59,167 nucleotides of DNA from an uncultured Ignavibacteriota bacterium (GCA_937983305.1 CALKAJ010000381.1:1-59167), one strand, 5' to 3'. Counted from the first letter of the stretch, positions 16,587 through 26,872 are shown. Numbers and translations: made by a program. Notes: a model not told the origin generated them from the sequence alone.

Positions 16587-19500
16587 TTAGAAAAAAGCAG
16601 TAACCTGTCCCCTTCCCGAGTGAATAACCTTTCTGTTTCCTTCCGAGCGCCCGTCATAATTGATTGATATTTGAATATTTTTACTTAAACTGTAATCAAA
16701 AAACAATCTCCAGAACCAGCTTTTTCCTTCAACCTTACCCTGAGTTAATTCATAAGGAAAAGTTAAAACGCTGTTGTTAAAAATCACTTCATCTCTTTCG
16801 AATTCGGCACGAATTCTGCCTACCTGAGCAAAAGAATAAATAAACCTTAGAATTTGCTGATTGATATCTGCCTTAATAAACTGAACGGGATAATAATCAG
16901 TTGCTCTGGATAGTTTGAATTCAAACCCGCTTTCAATCTGCGGAATTGGTTTATAGGAAATATCGGTATTAACCGCATCGGAGCTAATATCCCTGTTCCT
17001 TACGGAGTTTGGCGGTGCAAGATTTTTATCGAGTTTATTAATATATTCAAGTTGTAAACCAATATCATCCGTAAGTCCGAGTTTGAAAAGAGCAGATTTC
17101 TGAATAAACGATAATCTTTCATTGCCGCTGCTGTATTGATTAAAACCCTTTTGCTGAAGAAATCTCAACCTGATGGAATAAGCTCTGTTATTCTCAAAGA
17201 AATTAATATCCTGCTGAACCGATTGAAGCCCTGTAATCGTATTTGAGTCATTCAGAAATGAATTAACCCTGAGGAAGTAAAGATTGTCGGTATTCCTGTC
17301 CTTACTTTTTTCGTCAACTTTGATAATCGTTTCGGCAGAAAAATTATTAACGAGATTTGCGACAAAATTATCAGCGGACATATAGAAATATCTCGAAGGT
17401 TTTACATATACTCTGAGAGAAGTCTTTAAGTCAACAGTGGGAAATCTCTGGTCTGTAGGAACATTCAGTTTTATATAATTTCCATCCTGATTAACAAGTT
17501 GAAATTCATTTTCATCCTGAATGCCGTTCACATTCAAATCACCGAGATAGATATAATTACCCTGACCGATAGGCACGAGTACAAAAAGTTTTTCAATCTT
17601 TGCTGTTTGCTCACTGCTTACATTATAAAATAAATCTGTTGTAATGAAACTGTTTAAAGGAGATAATCTTGTCCTTGAAGTAACGAGCACTGTATTATTA
17701 TCAACATTACCTGCCTGCAGGGCATCCTGAGAAAATTTCTTGTCGAGAATGGCAATATCAAAATTCGAAAAAATCCAGCTTACGCCGCTGTATGCAATGC
17801 CGAGTTTGGGAGTATAAGATTTCGAAAAATTATTTAAGACGCCCGAGAAAGCACTTTCATCGTTCCGGAAACCATATTCCGCATACAGACTCAAATCAAA
17901 GATATTGTTAATCGAAATTCTCGGAGTTATTTCGTTGAATCCGAAACTTTCACCGGTAAGGCTGTCGCCTGCAATTCCAATGAGCGAATTTTTTTTAATT
18001 TCTCCGTTATAAATTAAATTAAAGCCGATTACCGGAGAGGAAGACTCTTTTGGGTTTAGTTTTAAATCATAGGCAAGTAATCCGGTTTGCCTTATCCAGT
18101 TACCCTTGTTACCCGTTGGTACGAAATCACTACTTACATTTTCAAATGTATATTTCATTCGCGGCAATCTCACAGAGTCGCCTGCCGGAGCATTATTAAA
18201 TTCAAAAGTACCGCTTGCTCTAAGTGAATTGAAAATATCTCCCCTTTTTAAAGAGCCGATAAAACCTTTAAGTGAAATAAGATTTCCGGGAGAAAAAATC
18301 AGGGTTCCTTCCTTATAATCTTCCGTAACCTGAGAAGAATCCTGCACATCGAAATCTCTGTTAAACTCAACCGAATTAATCCTGTCGAGTGAATTGAAAG
18401 ATTGATTGGTTAATCTTTGCTTATAAGCAATTTCAAAATCTTTAACATTAATTCCCGCAAACTTAAAACTTTTTTTCCTGAACGATGCAATTCCAAGCAA
18501 AGCCACGCCGCCTTCTTTCGCATCCGGTATATCGGAAAATTTATTTTTGTTTAGCATTGAATAAGCACTTTCAAGCCGGAACAGTAAATTCTTTTCTTTA
18601 CCCGGTGAAAATTCAATATTGAAATCTATAAGCTGATAAGATGTAGGCACCGGAAGAAAAATAACCGGAGCATAACTGCCTTTATTTTTCCCTGCATAAA
18701 CAAAATTGAATGTGCTGAGACTGTTATAATCACCATTGCCGGAGCCGACATTTGAAAAAGTAATGCTGTAGATTGCGGAAGTATCGCCCGGATTATAAAC
18801 ATAATAAACATATCCTGTGGAATCGGTTTTCTTTGAATATGCTCCAAGTGCTCTGCCGAGAGAATCTTTCCCGACGAGGAACACACCTGATTTTGATGCT
18901 TTGAGTCTGTCAGAGCCTGCATTTTTTAGAATTTCTTTGTCGGTATCGGAAAGCGTAAAATCAATTGTTTTATCTTCGTTATCCGATTCGCTGATATAGG
19001 AAACACCTACATTGAAATTCTTATTGAAAAGGTTGTATTTATTGTTGAATGCAAGAAGTGTTCTGCTGAATTTCCTGTCGGAATATTCGAAGTCAACCGT
19101 TATTCTGGAATTGCGCGTAATAATTCTTTTATTCGTAAAAGTAATCTGCCCGAGAGCATAATCAATTGTATAATCTGCCTGGTCGCCCCTTGTCATTTGA
19201 ATTCCGTCAATGTAAACTTTTTCCGTTCCGGATAAAACAACAATATTAACTTCGTTATTGGAGCCGGTTAATCTGTACGGACCCTGAAGACCGTCCTGCC
19301 CGTTGAACTTATTGGTATTAAACTTTCCGCGCGAAACCGCACCTGTAATAGTGAGGTCGCCAAAATCAAACTGCCCGAAACCTTTTGCACCCTGAATCTT
19401 TCTGCTAAAATTAACAAATTCCGATTTCTGAAATCCGATATCAATATCACCGATTGTAGCGGTAAGATTCGAACTTCTGAGTTCAATAAAAACTTTATCA

Positions 19501-20144
19501 AGCTCCTGAAGTTTTGTAGTATTGCCTTCGGGTTGTATGGGAGTATTTTCATCAGTCAATGCGGCAACAATTTCAATCTCCTTTGAAAGTTTTCCGTTTA
19601 GCTGAAGCCGGAACCCTGAATTCAAAGTAAGGTCGCGATTCGAGCCAAATGTAACACCCCTGAAAATAGAGCCGGATTTTTCGAGGTCAGTTCCCTCAAA
19701 AATATTTTCGATGAAGTCTTTTGAAGTTGTTGCAATTTTTACCGTGTCGCCTGTTATGGAATCTCTTTCAAGCGTTATGTCAAAATTGGAATAATAATCT
19801 TTGAATACATACGGAAACAAATCGTAAATCACGGTCATATCGTAAATTCTTGTAGTATCAAGCGAGCGGCCGGAAAAGAAATTTTTTGCTATGGAAATAA
19901 TTCCGTTTCTGTAATCAATATTATAATCAACATTCCGTTCAAGAGTTAAATCTAAAATCCGCAATGTATCAGAATTCTGTATTAAGAATTTATCGCCTAT
20001 AACAAAAACAGAATCAAGATATGTCAGCTTGAAAGTTATTGCTTTGGAATTCGGACCTATCTGCGAAAACGAATTTATTGCAGGTAAAAAAAATAAAACC
20101 GCTAAAAGCAGAAACCGGATTTTTATATTTCTTTCATTTATCAA
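16587..20144 (-). CDS. Large (1185-residue) outer-membrane beta-barrel protein, unknown function
   Basis: A signal peptide (cleaved near NSFSQ, residue 28) is followed by beta-rich sequence throughout and an aromatic C-terminus (TAFF) typical of outer-membrane barrels. One segment near residue 180 (LRLQLNGKLSKEIEIVAALT) leads into NTPIQPEGNT. Later EKVYIDGIQMTRGDQADYTI and DYALGQITFTNKRI form a module seen in large surface proteins of Bacteroidota/Chlorobiota. It is about half the size of the T9SS translocon SprA and lacks motifs I could tie to it. The start is a TTG whose last two bases lie in the stop codon of the VWA gene, giving a 4-base overlap and probable coupling. No ATG alternative exists near the signal peptide. 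Confidence 0.75.
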   Translation of the reverse strand: MINERNIKIRFLLLAVLFFLPAINSFSQIGPNSKAITFKLTYLDSVFVIGDKFLIQNSDTLRILDLTLERNVDYNIDYRNGIISIAKNFFSGRSLDTTRIYDMTVIYDLFPYVFKDYYSNFDITLERDSITGDTVKIATTSKDFIENIFEGTDLEKSGSIFRGVTFGSNRDLTLNSGFRLQLNGKLSKEIEIVAALTDENTPIQPEGNTTKLQELDKVFIELRSSNLTATIGDIDIGFQKSEFVNFSRKIQGAKGFGQFDFGDLTITGAVSRGKFNTNKFNGQDGLQGPYRLTGSNNEVNIVVLSGTEKVYIDGIQMTRGDQADYTIDYALGQITFTNKRIITRNSRITVDFEYSDRKFSRTLLAFNNKYNLFNKNFNVGVSYISESDNEDKTIDFTLSDTDKEILKNAGSDRLKASKSGVFLVGKDSLGRALGAYSKKTDSTGYVYYVYNPGDTSAIYSITFSNVGSGNGDYNSLSTFNFVYAGKNKGSYAPVIFLPVPTSYQLIDFNIEFSPGKEKNLLFRLESAYSMLNKNKFSDIPDAKEGGVALLGIASFRKKSFKFAGINVKDFEIAYKQRLTNQSFNSLDRINSVEFNRDFDVQDSSQVTEDYKEGTLIFSPGNLISLKGFIGSLKRGDIFNSLRASGTFEFNNAPAGDSVRLPRMKYTFENVSSDFVPTGNKGNWIRQTGLLAYDLKLNPKESSSPVIGFNLIYNGEIKKNSLIGIAGDSLTGESFGFNEITPRISINNIFDLSLYAEYGFRNDESAFSGVLNNFSKSYTPKLGIAYSGVSWIFSNFDIAILDKKFSQDALQAGNVDNNTVLVTSRTRLSPLNSFITTDLFYNVSSEQTAKIEKLFVLVPIGQGNYIYLGDLNVNGIQDENEFQLVNQDGNYIKLNVPTDQRFPTVDLKTSLRVYVKPSRYFYMSADNFVANLVNNFSAETIIKVDEKSKDRNTDNLYFLRVNSFLNDSNTITGLQSVQQDINFFENNRAYSIRLRFLQQKGFNQYSSGNERLSFIQKSALFKLGLTDDIGLQLEYINKLDKNLAPPNSVRNRDISSDAVNTDISYKPIPQIESGFEFKLSRATDYYPVQFIKADINQQILRFIYSFAQVGRIRAEFERDEVIFNNSVLTFPYELTQGKVEGKSWFWRLFFDYSLSKNIQISINYDGRSEGNRKVIHSGRGQVTAFF

Positions 20145-21793
20145 TGGTATTTATTGATATCACTATTAAATGAGTCAAATTCCGCATCATTTCCTCCCGA
20201 TAATTTTTTTTCGCTTTCTTCAATCACTATATCCACGTCATTTGTTTTTGTATCGGTATAAGTAACCGTGAATGGAATTCCCTGCGAAACGGAAATTACC
20301 TTGCCGGGAGTATCGGTAATAATTGAGCAAATAAATTTTATTCCTCCGGAAACACCTTTTTTAAACTTCCCGATTACGGGCGAGCCGTCAGTTGAAACGT
20401 TGAATGAAGACAGCGAGGAAATACAAATATACTGAACTCCGGAATTATTATAAGTAATTTTGTAGCATTTCTTTTTTGTAAAGAGATAAACAGGTAACGA
20501 TATTAATGCAAGAGCTAAAACAGCTAAGCCGAAAAGCACATAAAGACGCCATTGCCCGTATTTAATTCTGATTTCAAGAGGAATGGTAGTTTCAATCTTT
20601 TTATCTTTAAGCACGGGGCGGAATATATCCGGAATTGAGTTAAGTGCAAAAAGGTCTTTGAACGAATTCATATAAGTATCATCAAGAAGTATATCAACCT
20701 GAGAAACTTCGAGGACAAGATTTCCTCCGACAGTAAAATCTTCATTGAAAATAGTTGAGAAAGAAAAATTAGGGACAATTTCAGGCATATTAAATGTTAC
20801 GGAGAATCCCGTCACTTCACCTTCAGGAGTAACGTTGCTCACGGATGACGGCGTGATTGTCTGAGTGCCCATAGATTTTACGGAATAATCTGACGATGTA
20901 AAATTATCGAGACGTACACTGAGTTTCGCACTTTTAATAATATAAGGAAAGAGATTTGACTTTAAAACCAAATCCGGAAATATTTCTTTAATATTTTCCC
21001 CTTCTTCAAAACCAAAGCCCCTTAATCTTTTTCCGTCAAAAAATAATTTTCCTTCTGTAACCTTGCTTTGCGTAACCTTTGGAAACAATGTTATCGTACC
21101 AATATCAAGCGGTTTAAGCGTAAAAGGTTTTACTTTTATTCCGGAAGCCCTGAGAATTTTATCATAGTTTTCCAGTTGAGCCTGAGATAAGGGAGATTTT
21201 GAATAAACAATTCCGTAACAGACATATCCAGTTGATTCATAAAGCTCGCCCGAAATTTTTTCACTGACAGGGAAAGAAAGAATTTTTCTGATTGCAGTAT
21301 CATTTCTTAATTTCTTATAAAAATCAAGCGTGTTCTGGAATGACTCGTTTCCAGTACCGGCAAAGTCATTAATATTATCTGTCAAAAGCCAGATTATTCC
21401 CGCATCGCCCTGAATTCCGGAGATTGCGGCATCGAGCGCTTCGTTAATATCCGTAACTCCATAGTCACCGTCTTTGCCTTTAACAGATTTGAAGTTAGAA
21501 ATGACTTTATCAATTATTAAATCTTTAGCACTGCCGGAAAAAAGTTTTTGCGGAGATTCAAATCCGCGTTTTGGGTCATTCTTTGTAAAAAGATATATGC
21601 TTGCAAAATCTTCCGGTGAGAGAGAATTTTTTATCAAAGCTTTTGCAAAGAGTTTAAAAGTACTGTTCTTATCGGAATAATATCCGAGCATACTTCCGGA
21701 ATTATCAAAAAGAAAAGAAACATTTTTCTGTGCCTGCAAAGTACCCGAGAACAGAAACAGTACAATGACGAATATTTTTTTAATATTAATCAT
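20141..21793 (-). CDS. Membrane-anchored von Willebrand factor A domain protein
   Basis: The 550-residue protein has a signal peptide (ending TLQAQ, residue 22) and a VWA domain at about residues 25-200, with the metal-ion site DNSGSM near residue 31 and a second acidic site at LLTDN. An immunoglobulin-like middle region follows, then one membrane helix near residue 425 (LYVLFGLAVLALALISLPVY). A cytoplasmic tail of about 105 residues ends the protein. VWA domains bind protein partners through the metal site. Here the VWA faces the periplasm and the tail could sense or signal inside. It overlaps both neighbours by 4 bases (ATGA upstream, TTGA downstream), so all are made together. Function not known. 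Confidence 0.8.
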   Translation of the reverse strand: MINIKKIFVIVLFLFSGTLQAQKNVSFLFDNSGSMLGYYSDKNSTFKLFAKALIKNSLSPEDFASIYLFTKNDPKRGFESPQKLFSGSAKDLIIDKVISNFKSVKGKDGDYGVTDINEALDAAISGIQGDAGIIWLLTDNINDFAGTGNESFQNTLDFYKKLRNDTAIRKILSFPVSEKISGELYESTGYVCYGIVYSKSPLSQAQLENYDKILRASGIKVKPFTLKPLDIGTITLFPKVTQSKVTEGKLFFDGKRLRGFGFEEGENIKEIFPDLVLKSNLFPYIIKSAKLSVRLDNFTSSDYSVKSMGTQTITPSSVSNVTPEGEVTGFSVTFNMPEIVPNFSFSTIFNEDFTVGGNLVLEVSQVDILLDDTYMNSFKDLFALNSIPDIFRPVLKDKKIETTIPLEIRIKYGQWRLYVLFGLAVLALALISLPVYLFTKKKCYKITYNNSGVQYICISSLSSFNVSTDGSPVIGKFKKGVSGGIKFICSIITDTPGKVISVSQGIPFTVTYTDTKTNDVDIVIEESEKKLSGGNDAEFDSFNSDINKYH

Positions 21794-22977
21794 ATATGAA
21801 TTATTAACATATCGTTTTTAAAAGATTCTAATTTACCTGTTTTGGTTAATAAGTAAACAGAATTTGCGGAAACTCTTGCGGAAACGATTTCATCGCTTAA
21901 AGAGAACATCTGAGCTTCTGCAAATTTTGCGGTATTGTGAAACACTATTTTATTATTTACGGAAGCGGCAAGAATATTTTTTCCGATTCCGAGCAAGGTA
22001 TTTTTATCAACATCAATATGGGAATACAGCTCAACGCCGTTTCTGTGGAAAGCAGACCAACCTGTTGATGTACCCGTAAAAATAACATCATCAGAGGCGG
22101 CAATGGAATTTATATTCGAAGTTTTTATTCCCGTAAATCTTGTTGAGAATGAATTTTTATCAAGAGTGTAAATTTCTCCTGAGGGTGAATTAAAATATAA
22201 AACATCGTTTAATAAAACAGAATACACATCATAGGAAAAAGCGAAACTGTTTTCGATTAGTGTCTGCGTATTTCCGGTTATAACACAAATTTTATTATCG
22301 AACAAAGTATATAAAGAACTCTCAGCGGCTAAAATCTCACCGCTGATATAATTTCCGGGATTGAAAGAATAAATAATATTTTCGTTACCGTCAGGAGTTT
22401 TTTCAATTATTTTTCCGGTATTTTCCTTTGGTGAAAAAAGCGTAAAAATTATATTTCCCCCTGACTCATTCAAAGAGCTCCAAATAAAATAATCTTCAGG
22501 TGCTTTATAAAAAACAACGGGAGAATTATCATCTTCAATTAAATATATTTTGTGAATGGAATTAACATAGATCCGGTCATCAAGAACAACACCTGATTTT
22601 TCAAATCTCTCACCTTCGAAAAAAAATCTCTCATATAACTTTCCCGAAGATTTCTCAACTAAATTAATGAATCCGTCAACGGAAGCAAGAATAATATATT
22701 TACCGGATTCGAGAATTGAATTAAGAAAACTTTGTTTTAAATCAGCCGTAAATTCAACACCAAAGCCCCTTTCAATGCCTGAAGGAAATTCAAGGTTTGA
22801 TTTTGAATTCAAAGTATAACCCCTGTCGCCATAAGGGAAAGAAGAAATTTTTTCAATTGGTTCAACTGCGGGTTTTGGTTCGGGCTCCGGAATTGAATCT
22901 TTGATTTCGATTTCAAGTTTTTCTTTTTCCGGCTCTTCCGCATCGTCGAAAGATATTATTATTTTATCTGCTGCCAT
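21790..22977 (-). CDS. Cytoplasmic beta-propeller (PQQ/WD-like repeat) protein
   Basis: The 395-residue protein has no signal peptide. An acidic Pro/Glu-rich N-terminal tail (residues 10-45) precedes repeated four-strand units of about 40 residues with hydrophobic pairs such as YIILASVDGFINLVEKSSGK and NSIAASDDVIFTGTS. That pattern is typical of six- to eight-bladed propellers. The sequence does not show the exact WD or PQQ signature, so the propeller class is uncertain. Propellers serve as docking platforms. The gene overlaps dnaX by 14 bases and the VWA gene by 4, which suggests it works with the VWA protein's cytoplasmic tail; this is inference. Confidence 0.65.
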   Translation of the reverse strand: MAADKIIISFDDAEEPEKEKLEIEIKDSIPEPEPKPAVEPIEKISSFPYGDRGYTLNSKSNLEFPSGIERGFGVEFTADLKQSFLNSILESGKYIILASVDGFINLVEKSSGKLYERFFFEGERFEKSGVVLDDRIYVNSIHKIYLIEDDNSPVVFYKAPEDYFIWSSLNESGGNIIFTLFSPKENTGKIIEKTPDGNENIIYSFNPGNYISGEILAAESSLYTLFDNKICVITGNTQTLIENSFAFSYDVYSVLLNDVLYFNSPSGEIYTLDKNSFSTRFTGIKTSNINSIAASDDVIFTGTSTGWSAFHRNGVELYSHIDVDKNTLLGIGKNILAASVNNKIVFHNTAKFAEAQMFSLSDEIVSARVSANSVYLLTKTGKLESFKNDMLIIHI

Positions 22978-24283
22978 TTTTATTTTTCAAATCGGGAATG
23001 AAATGCTCTTCCAGATCAAATATTTGCTTTAATCTTGCAACAACTTCGCTGTCATTTTTGATATTTTTAACCTGAGGCATTGATGAATCGGAGACTACGG
23101 GAGTATTTGAACGAAATCTTAAACTATCGGGAGTTTTTTTTTTAATGGCTTCAAGCTCCGAGATTAGTACTCCTATGTCTAAGACTTCTTTTTCAATCCT
23201 GCAAAGCTCTGTAAGAATCACTTCAAATAAAATTTTCTGATTGCCGGAATATTTTAACCGCGCTTCATTTTCCAGTAAAATTTTCATCAATCTAAGAATT
23301 CCATCTACCGTAAATTCTTTAGCTTCGCTTACATATTTTTCCCTGATGTTATCGGATTCGTCAAGCTGTTTTGGGTTAGATGTTATAATTACGAGAAGTA
23401 TATTTCTGAAATGCTCCGTTATTCCGTTATAGAATGTAATTAAATCAAAGCCCTGTTCAAGCAATTCAGAAAAATATTCGAGTATGCTTTTTGTATCGCC
23501 ATTTCTGATAAATCCGGATATTTTAAAATAAATTTCCTTATCGGGAATGTTTAAAAAATCTTTAAGATTATCAATTACAATTTTATTTCCGCAATAGGAA
23601 ACTGCAAGGTCAAAAATTCCGAGTGCATCTCTTAACGCTCCGTCTCCAAGTTTTGAAATAAGGAAAAGCGATTCCGAATCAATTGTAATTTTTTCGCTCT
23701 TTGCGATTTTCTGAAGCTGTTCGGTAATTTCCTCGATTTTCAATCTGTGCAAGCCAAACTTCTGACATCTGCTTAAAATAGTTGCAGGTACTTTTTCGGG
23801 ATTCGTAGTAGCGAGTATAAAAATCAAATAAGGCGGCGGCTCTTCAAGTGTTTTCAGAAGAGCATTAAATGCCTGCATAGTCAACATATGAACTTCATCA
23901 ACTATGAAAAACTTAAACTTAGCTTTTACGGGATAATATTTAGCGGCATCCTGAATTGCTCTGACATCATCAATTCCGCGGTTGGAAGCGGCATCAAGTT
24001 CGAATACATCGGGATGGGAGCCGTTTGTAATTTCAATACAATTTTCGCATTTATTGCAGGGCTCACCGTTCTCGGGGCTAAGGCAATTAAGAGCTTTTGC
24101 AAATATCCTTGCAATAGTTGTTTTACCTGTTCCTCTCGGACCGCTGAAGAGATATGAGTGTGCAGTCTTACCGGAAAGTATTGCATTTTTAAGTGTTTTA
24201 GTAGCAAATTCCTGCGAAACCACTTCGGAAAACCTTTGCGGTCTGTATGCTAATGCGGAAACTTTATATTTACTGTCAGACAT
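22964..24283 (-). CDS. dnaX: DNA polymerase III subunit gamma/tau
   Basis: The 439-residue clamp-loader ATPase begins LAYRPQRFSEVVSQE. It has Walker A GPRGTGKTTIARIFAKALNC, a zinc-binding loop CNKCENC, Walker B DEVHML and sensor TTNPEKVPATILSRCQ. It loads the sliding clamp and links polymerase to helicase in the replisome. The C-terminal region is short, and there is little beyond domain III, so it is closer to gamma than to a long tau. It starts 5 bases after the lon stop codon, so the two are almost certainly co-transcribed. Its 3' end overlaps the propeller gene by 14 bases. Confidence 0.95.
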   Translation of the reverse strand: MSDSKYKVSALAYRPQRFSEVVSQEFATKTLKNAILSGKTAHSYLFSGPRGTGKTTIARIFAKALNCLSPENGEPCNKCENCIEITNGSHPDVFELDAASNRGIDDVRAIQDAAKYYPVKAKFKFFIVDEVHMLTMQAFNALLKTLEEPPPYLIFILATTNPEKVPATILSRCQKFGLHRLKIEEITEQLQKIAKSEKITIDSESLFLISKLGDGALRDALGIFDLAVSYCGNKIVIDNLKDFLNIPDKEIYFKISGFIRNGDTKSILEYFSELLEQGFDLITFYNGITEHFRNILLVIITSNPKQLDESDNIREKYVSEAKEFTVDGILRLMKILLENEARLKYSGNQKILFEVILTELCRIEKEVLDIGVLISELEAIKKKTPDSLRFRSNTPVVSDSSMPQVKNIKNDSEVVARLKQIFDLEEHFIPDLKNKNGSR

Positions 24284-24288
24284 AATAT

Positions 24289-26733
24289 TTACTTAATAAA
24301 AGTAATCTTTTTATTTTTAAAAACCAACGGAATACAATCTACGAATGATTTCACCGTTACGACCTTCACATTATCTTTAATTTCTGAAGGAACCTCTTCC
24401 ATATCTTTCAAATTTTCTTCGGGAATAATTACCAGATTTATTCCGCTTCTCAATGCTGCAAGCAGCTTTTCATTTAATCCGCCGATAGGAAGTATTTTCC
24501 CTCTGAGCGTAATTTCACCTGTCATTGCAACATCTGCCTTCACGGGATTTTTCGTAATTGCCGAAAGCATTGCAACTGTCATTGTAATTCCTGCCGAAGG
24601 ACCGTCTTTAGGAATTGCACCTTCGGGAACGTGAATATGAATTTCTTTATCTTTAAACCAGTTATCGGGAATTCCAAATATTTTCGCATTTGACTTAACA
24701 TAAGATAATCCGGCGTGAGCAGATTCTTTCATAACATCGCCAAGCTGTCCGGTCAGAGTTAATTTATTAACGCCTTTCATAATGGTAACATCAATATTTA
24801 AAATATCTCCGCCGTGCGAAGTCCACGCAAGACCTGTTACAGAGCCGATTCTTGTTTTCTCCACATTGGCTTTTTTATCCGTAAATTTTCTTACGCCGAG
24901 ATATTTTACAACAAGTTTATCATCAACCGTTATTTTTTTATTTTTTCCGGATTTCCCTGCGACCATATCTTTAGCCGCTTTTCTTATAATATTTGTAATT
25001 TCTCTTTCGAGATTTCTGACACCCGATTCTCTTGTATATTCCCTGATAATACTCAGAATAATATCATCGGAGAATGACACTTCCTTTGGTTCGAGCCCGT
25101 GCTCTGTAAGCTCTTTAGGGATAATATGTCTTTTTGCAATCTGCAGTTTTTCAAAATCGAGATAGCTCCGCATTTCAATTATTTCCATCCTGTCCTGCAA
25201 AGCCGGAGGGATATTATACTGAACATTTGCAGTTGTAATAAACAAAACCTTTGAGAGGTCATAATCAACATCAAGATAGTGGTCGTTGAAAGTATTGTTC
25301 TGCTCGGGGTCAAGCACTTCAAGCATAGCACTTGCGGGATCGCCGCGCCAGTCATTTCCCATTTTATCAATTTCATCAATAAGAATAACGGGATTGCAGG
25401 TCCCTGTTTTTTTCATTGCCTGAATAATTTTTCCTGGCATTGAGCCGATATATGTTCTTCTGTGACCTCTGATTTCGGATTCATCTCTCACACCGCCGAC
25501 TGAAAGCCTTGCAAATTTTCTGTTTAAAGCTCTTGCAATTGATTTACCGAGAGAAGTTTTTCCGACTCCGGGAGGACCGACGAAGCAAAGTATCTGACCT
25601 TTTGGGGGCTTGGTAATTCCCTTATCTTTCAGCAGTTTCAGAATGGCAAGAAGTTCGAGAATTCTTTCCTTCGGTTTTGTTAAACCGTAATGGTCTTCAT
25701 CGAGAATCTTCTTTGCGTTTTCAAGATTGAAATTATCTTCGGTTAAAATATTCCACGGAACGCTTGTCATCCAGTCGAGATAATTTCTTGTAACCGAAAA
25801 ATCCGGTGACATAGGAGGAGTTTTCTTTAACTTGTTAAACTCTTCCAGAGCTTTCTCTTTAACCGCGTCAGGCATTCCGGCATTTTGAATTTTCTCCTGA
25901 ATTTTCAGCAAATCCGGGTCAAGACTTTCACCTTCTCCGAGCTCTTCCTGTAAAATTTTTATCTGTTCCTGAACAATGAAGCGCCTTTGATTTTTTTGCA
26001 TTTCGTTAAAGACCTTGCTGTCAATCTCTTTAACGATGTTTGTAATTTCAAGTTCGGAAGTAAGGTAATAGACAAGTTCAAAAAGCAGAGAGCGCAGGTC
26101 ACTAATAGCAAGAAGATATTGCTTCTTTTCGATATCAATCAACATCGTAGAAGCGATAAAATAAGCTTTTCTGTCGTAATCTTTCAGATTTTCAAAAGAT
26201 ACAATAGTTTCTTTTGGAATATTATTTGAGTTGTTAACATACTCCGTAAATAATTTCGAGGCGTGTCTCACCAAAGCAACAAGTTCGGAATCATCCTTAA
26301 AGTGAGTATTCATCACGTTCAATTCCGCTTCAATATAATTATCGGTTTTATACTCAACAACACCTGCGGCAACGATTCCATCAACAAGCACTTTAACAAG
26401 TCCGTTTGGCATTCTCAGCACCTGAATGATTTTCGCAATGGTACCTGTTTTAAAAAGATTATCGGATGTAGTTTCTTCTATTGATGCATCAACCTGAGTT
26501 GCCAGAAATATATATTTATTTGAGTCAACTGCTTTGTCAATTGCCTTAATAGTAGATTCTCTACCTGCAAGAATCGGATAAACCATATATGGAAAAATCA
26601 CAATATCTTTCAAAGGAATAACGGGCATTACATTTGGAATATTGTCATTAACGCCGCCGGTAATGTACTCTGCCTGAACTTCTGTTTCGGCAACAGAGTC
26701 TTTAATAATATCAGAAGATTTTTTAGATTTCAT
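24289..26733 (-). CDS. lon: ATP-dependent protease Lon
   Basis: This 814-residue protein has the standard order: an N-terminal substrate-binding domain, an AAA+ domain with Walker A GPPGVGKTSLGKS near residue 388, and an S16 protease domain with catalytic Ser713 (PKDGPSAGITM) and Lys756 (GGLNEKLLA). It degrades misfolded and regulatory proteins in the cytoplasm. It heads the lon-dnaX-envelope run. Its promoter (26752-26782) and first ~35 codons have a near-identical second copy at 28752-28992. This copy is complete and shows no damage. Confidence 0.97.
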   Translation of the reverse strand: MKSKKSSDIIKDSVAETEVQAEYITGGVNDNIPNVMPVIPLKDIVIFPYMVYPILAGRESTIKAIDKAVDSNKYIFLATQVDASIEETTSDNLFKTGTIAKIIQVLRMPNGLVKVLVDGIVAAGVVEYKTDNYIEAELNVMNTHFKDDSELVALVRHASKLFTEYVNNSNNIPKETIVSFENLKDYDRKAYFIASTMLIDIEKKQYLLAISDLRSLLFELVYYLTSELEITNIVKEIDSKVFNEMQKNQRRFIVQEQIKILQEELGEGESLDPDLLKIQEKIQNAGMPDAVKEKALEEFNKLKKTPPMSPDFSVTRNYLDWMTSVPWNILTEDNFNLENAKKILDEDHYGLTKPKERILELLAILKLLKDKGITKPPKGQILCFVGPPGVGKTSLGKSIARALNRKFARLSVGGVRDESEIRGHRRTYIGSMPGKIIQAMKKTGTCNPVILIDEIDKMGNDWRGDPASAMLEVLDPEQNNTFNDHYLDVDYDLSKVLFITTANVQYNIPPALQDRMEIIEMRSYLDFEKLQIAKRHIIPKELTEHGLEPKEVSFSDDIILSIIREYTRESGVRNLEREITNIIRKAAKDMVAGKSGKNKKITVDDKLVVKYLGVRKFTDKKANVEKTRIGSVTGLAWTSHGGDILNIDVTIMKGVNKLTLTGQLGDVMKESAHAGLSYVKSNAKIFGIPDNWFKDKEIHIHVPEGAIPKDGPSAGITMTVAMLSAITKNPVKADVAMTGEITLRGKILPIGGLNEKLLAALRSGINLVIIPEENLKDMEEVPSEIKDNVKVVTVKSFVDCIPLVFKNKKITFIK

Positions 26734-26871
26734 TCAAAAAGATTAATTACTCAAAATTAAACTCTTAATATTGAATTTTCAATGTTAATTAAAAAGGTAG
26801 TAAATTTTAGAAAATGGAATATGATAAAGTTTGAGTTAGGGTTTCAGTTTCGCTTAACTAAGACCTATCGC
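26631..26871. repeat. Direct repeat copy 1: lon promoter plus 5' end of lon
   Basis: These 241 bases match 28752-28992 in the same orientation without a single gap, at a constant offset of 2121 bases. I counted 17 mismatches (about 93% identity). The segment covers about 35 codons at the start of intact lon, its start codon, and about 138 bases of upstream DNA including the promoter. Confidence 0.93.
26752..26782 (-). promoter_or_regulatory. lon promoter, Bacteroidota type
   Basis: Read on the minus strand, TTG (26782-26780) is followed by exactly 20 bases and TAATTTTG (26759-26752), a full match to the -7 consensus TAnnTTTG. Transcription would begin about 12 bases before the lon ATG. The surrounding sequence is conserved between the two repeat copies. 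Confidence 0.6.
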
Positions 26872-26872
26872 A

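Noticed and set aside
16587..20144. Calling the large barrel SprA (T9SS translocon)
   Set aside because: SprA is about twice this length and its recognisable N-terminal motifs are not present; shared features are general to large outer-membrane proteins.
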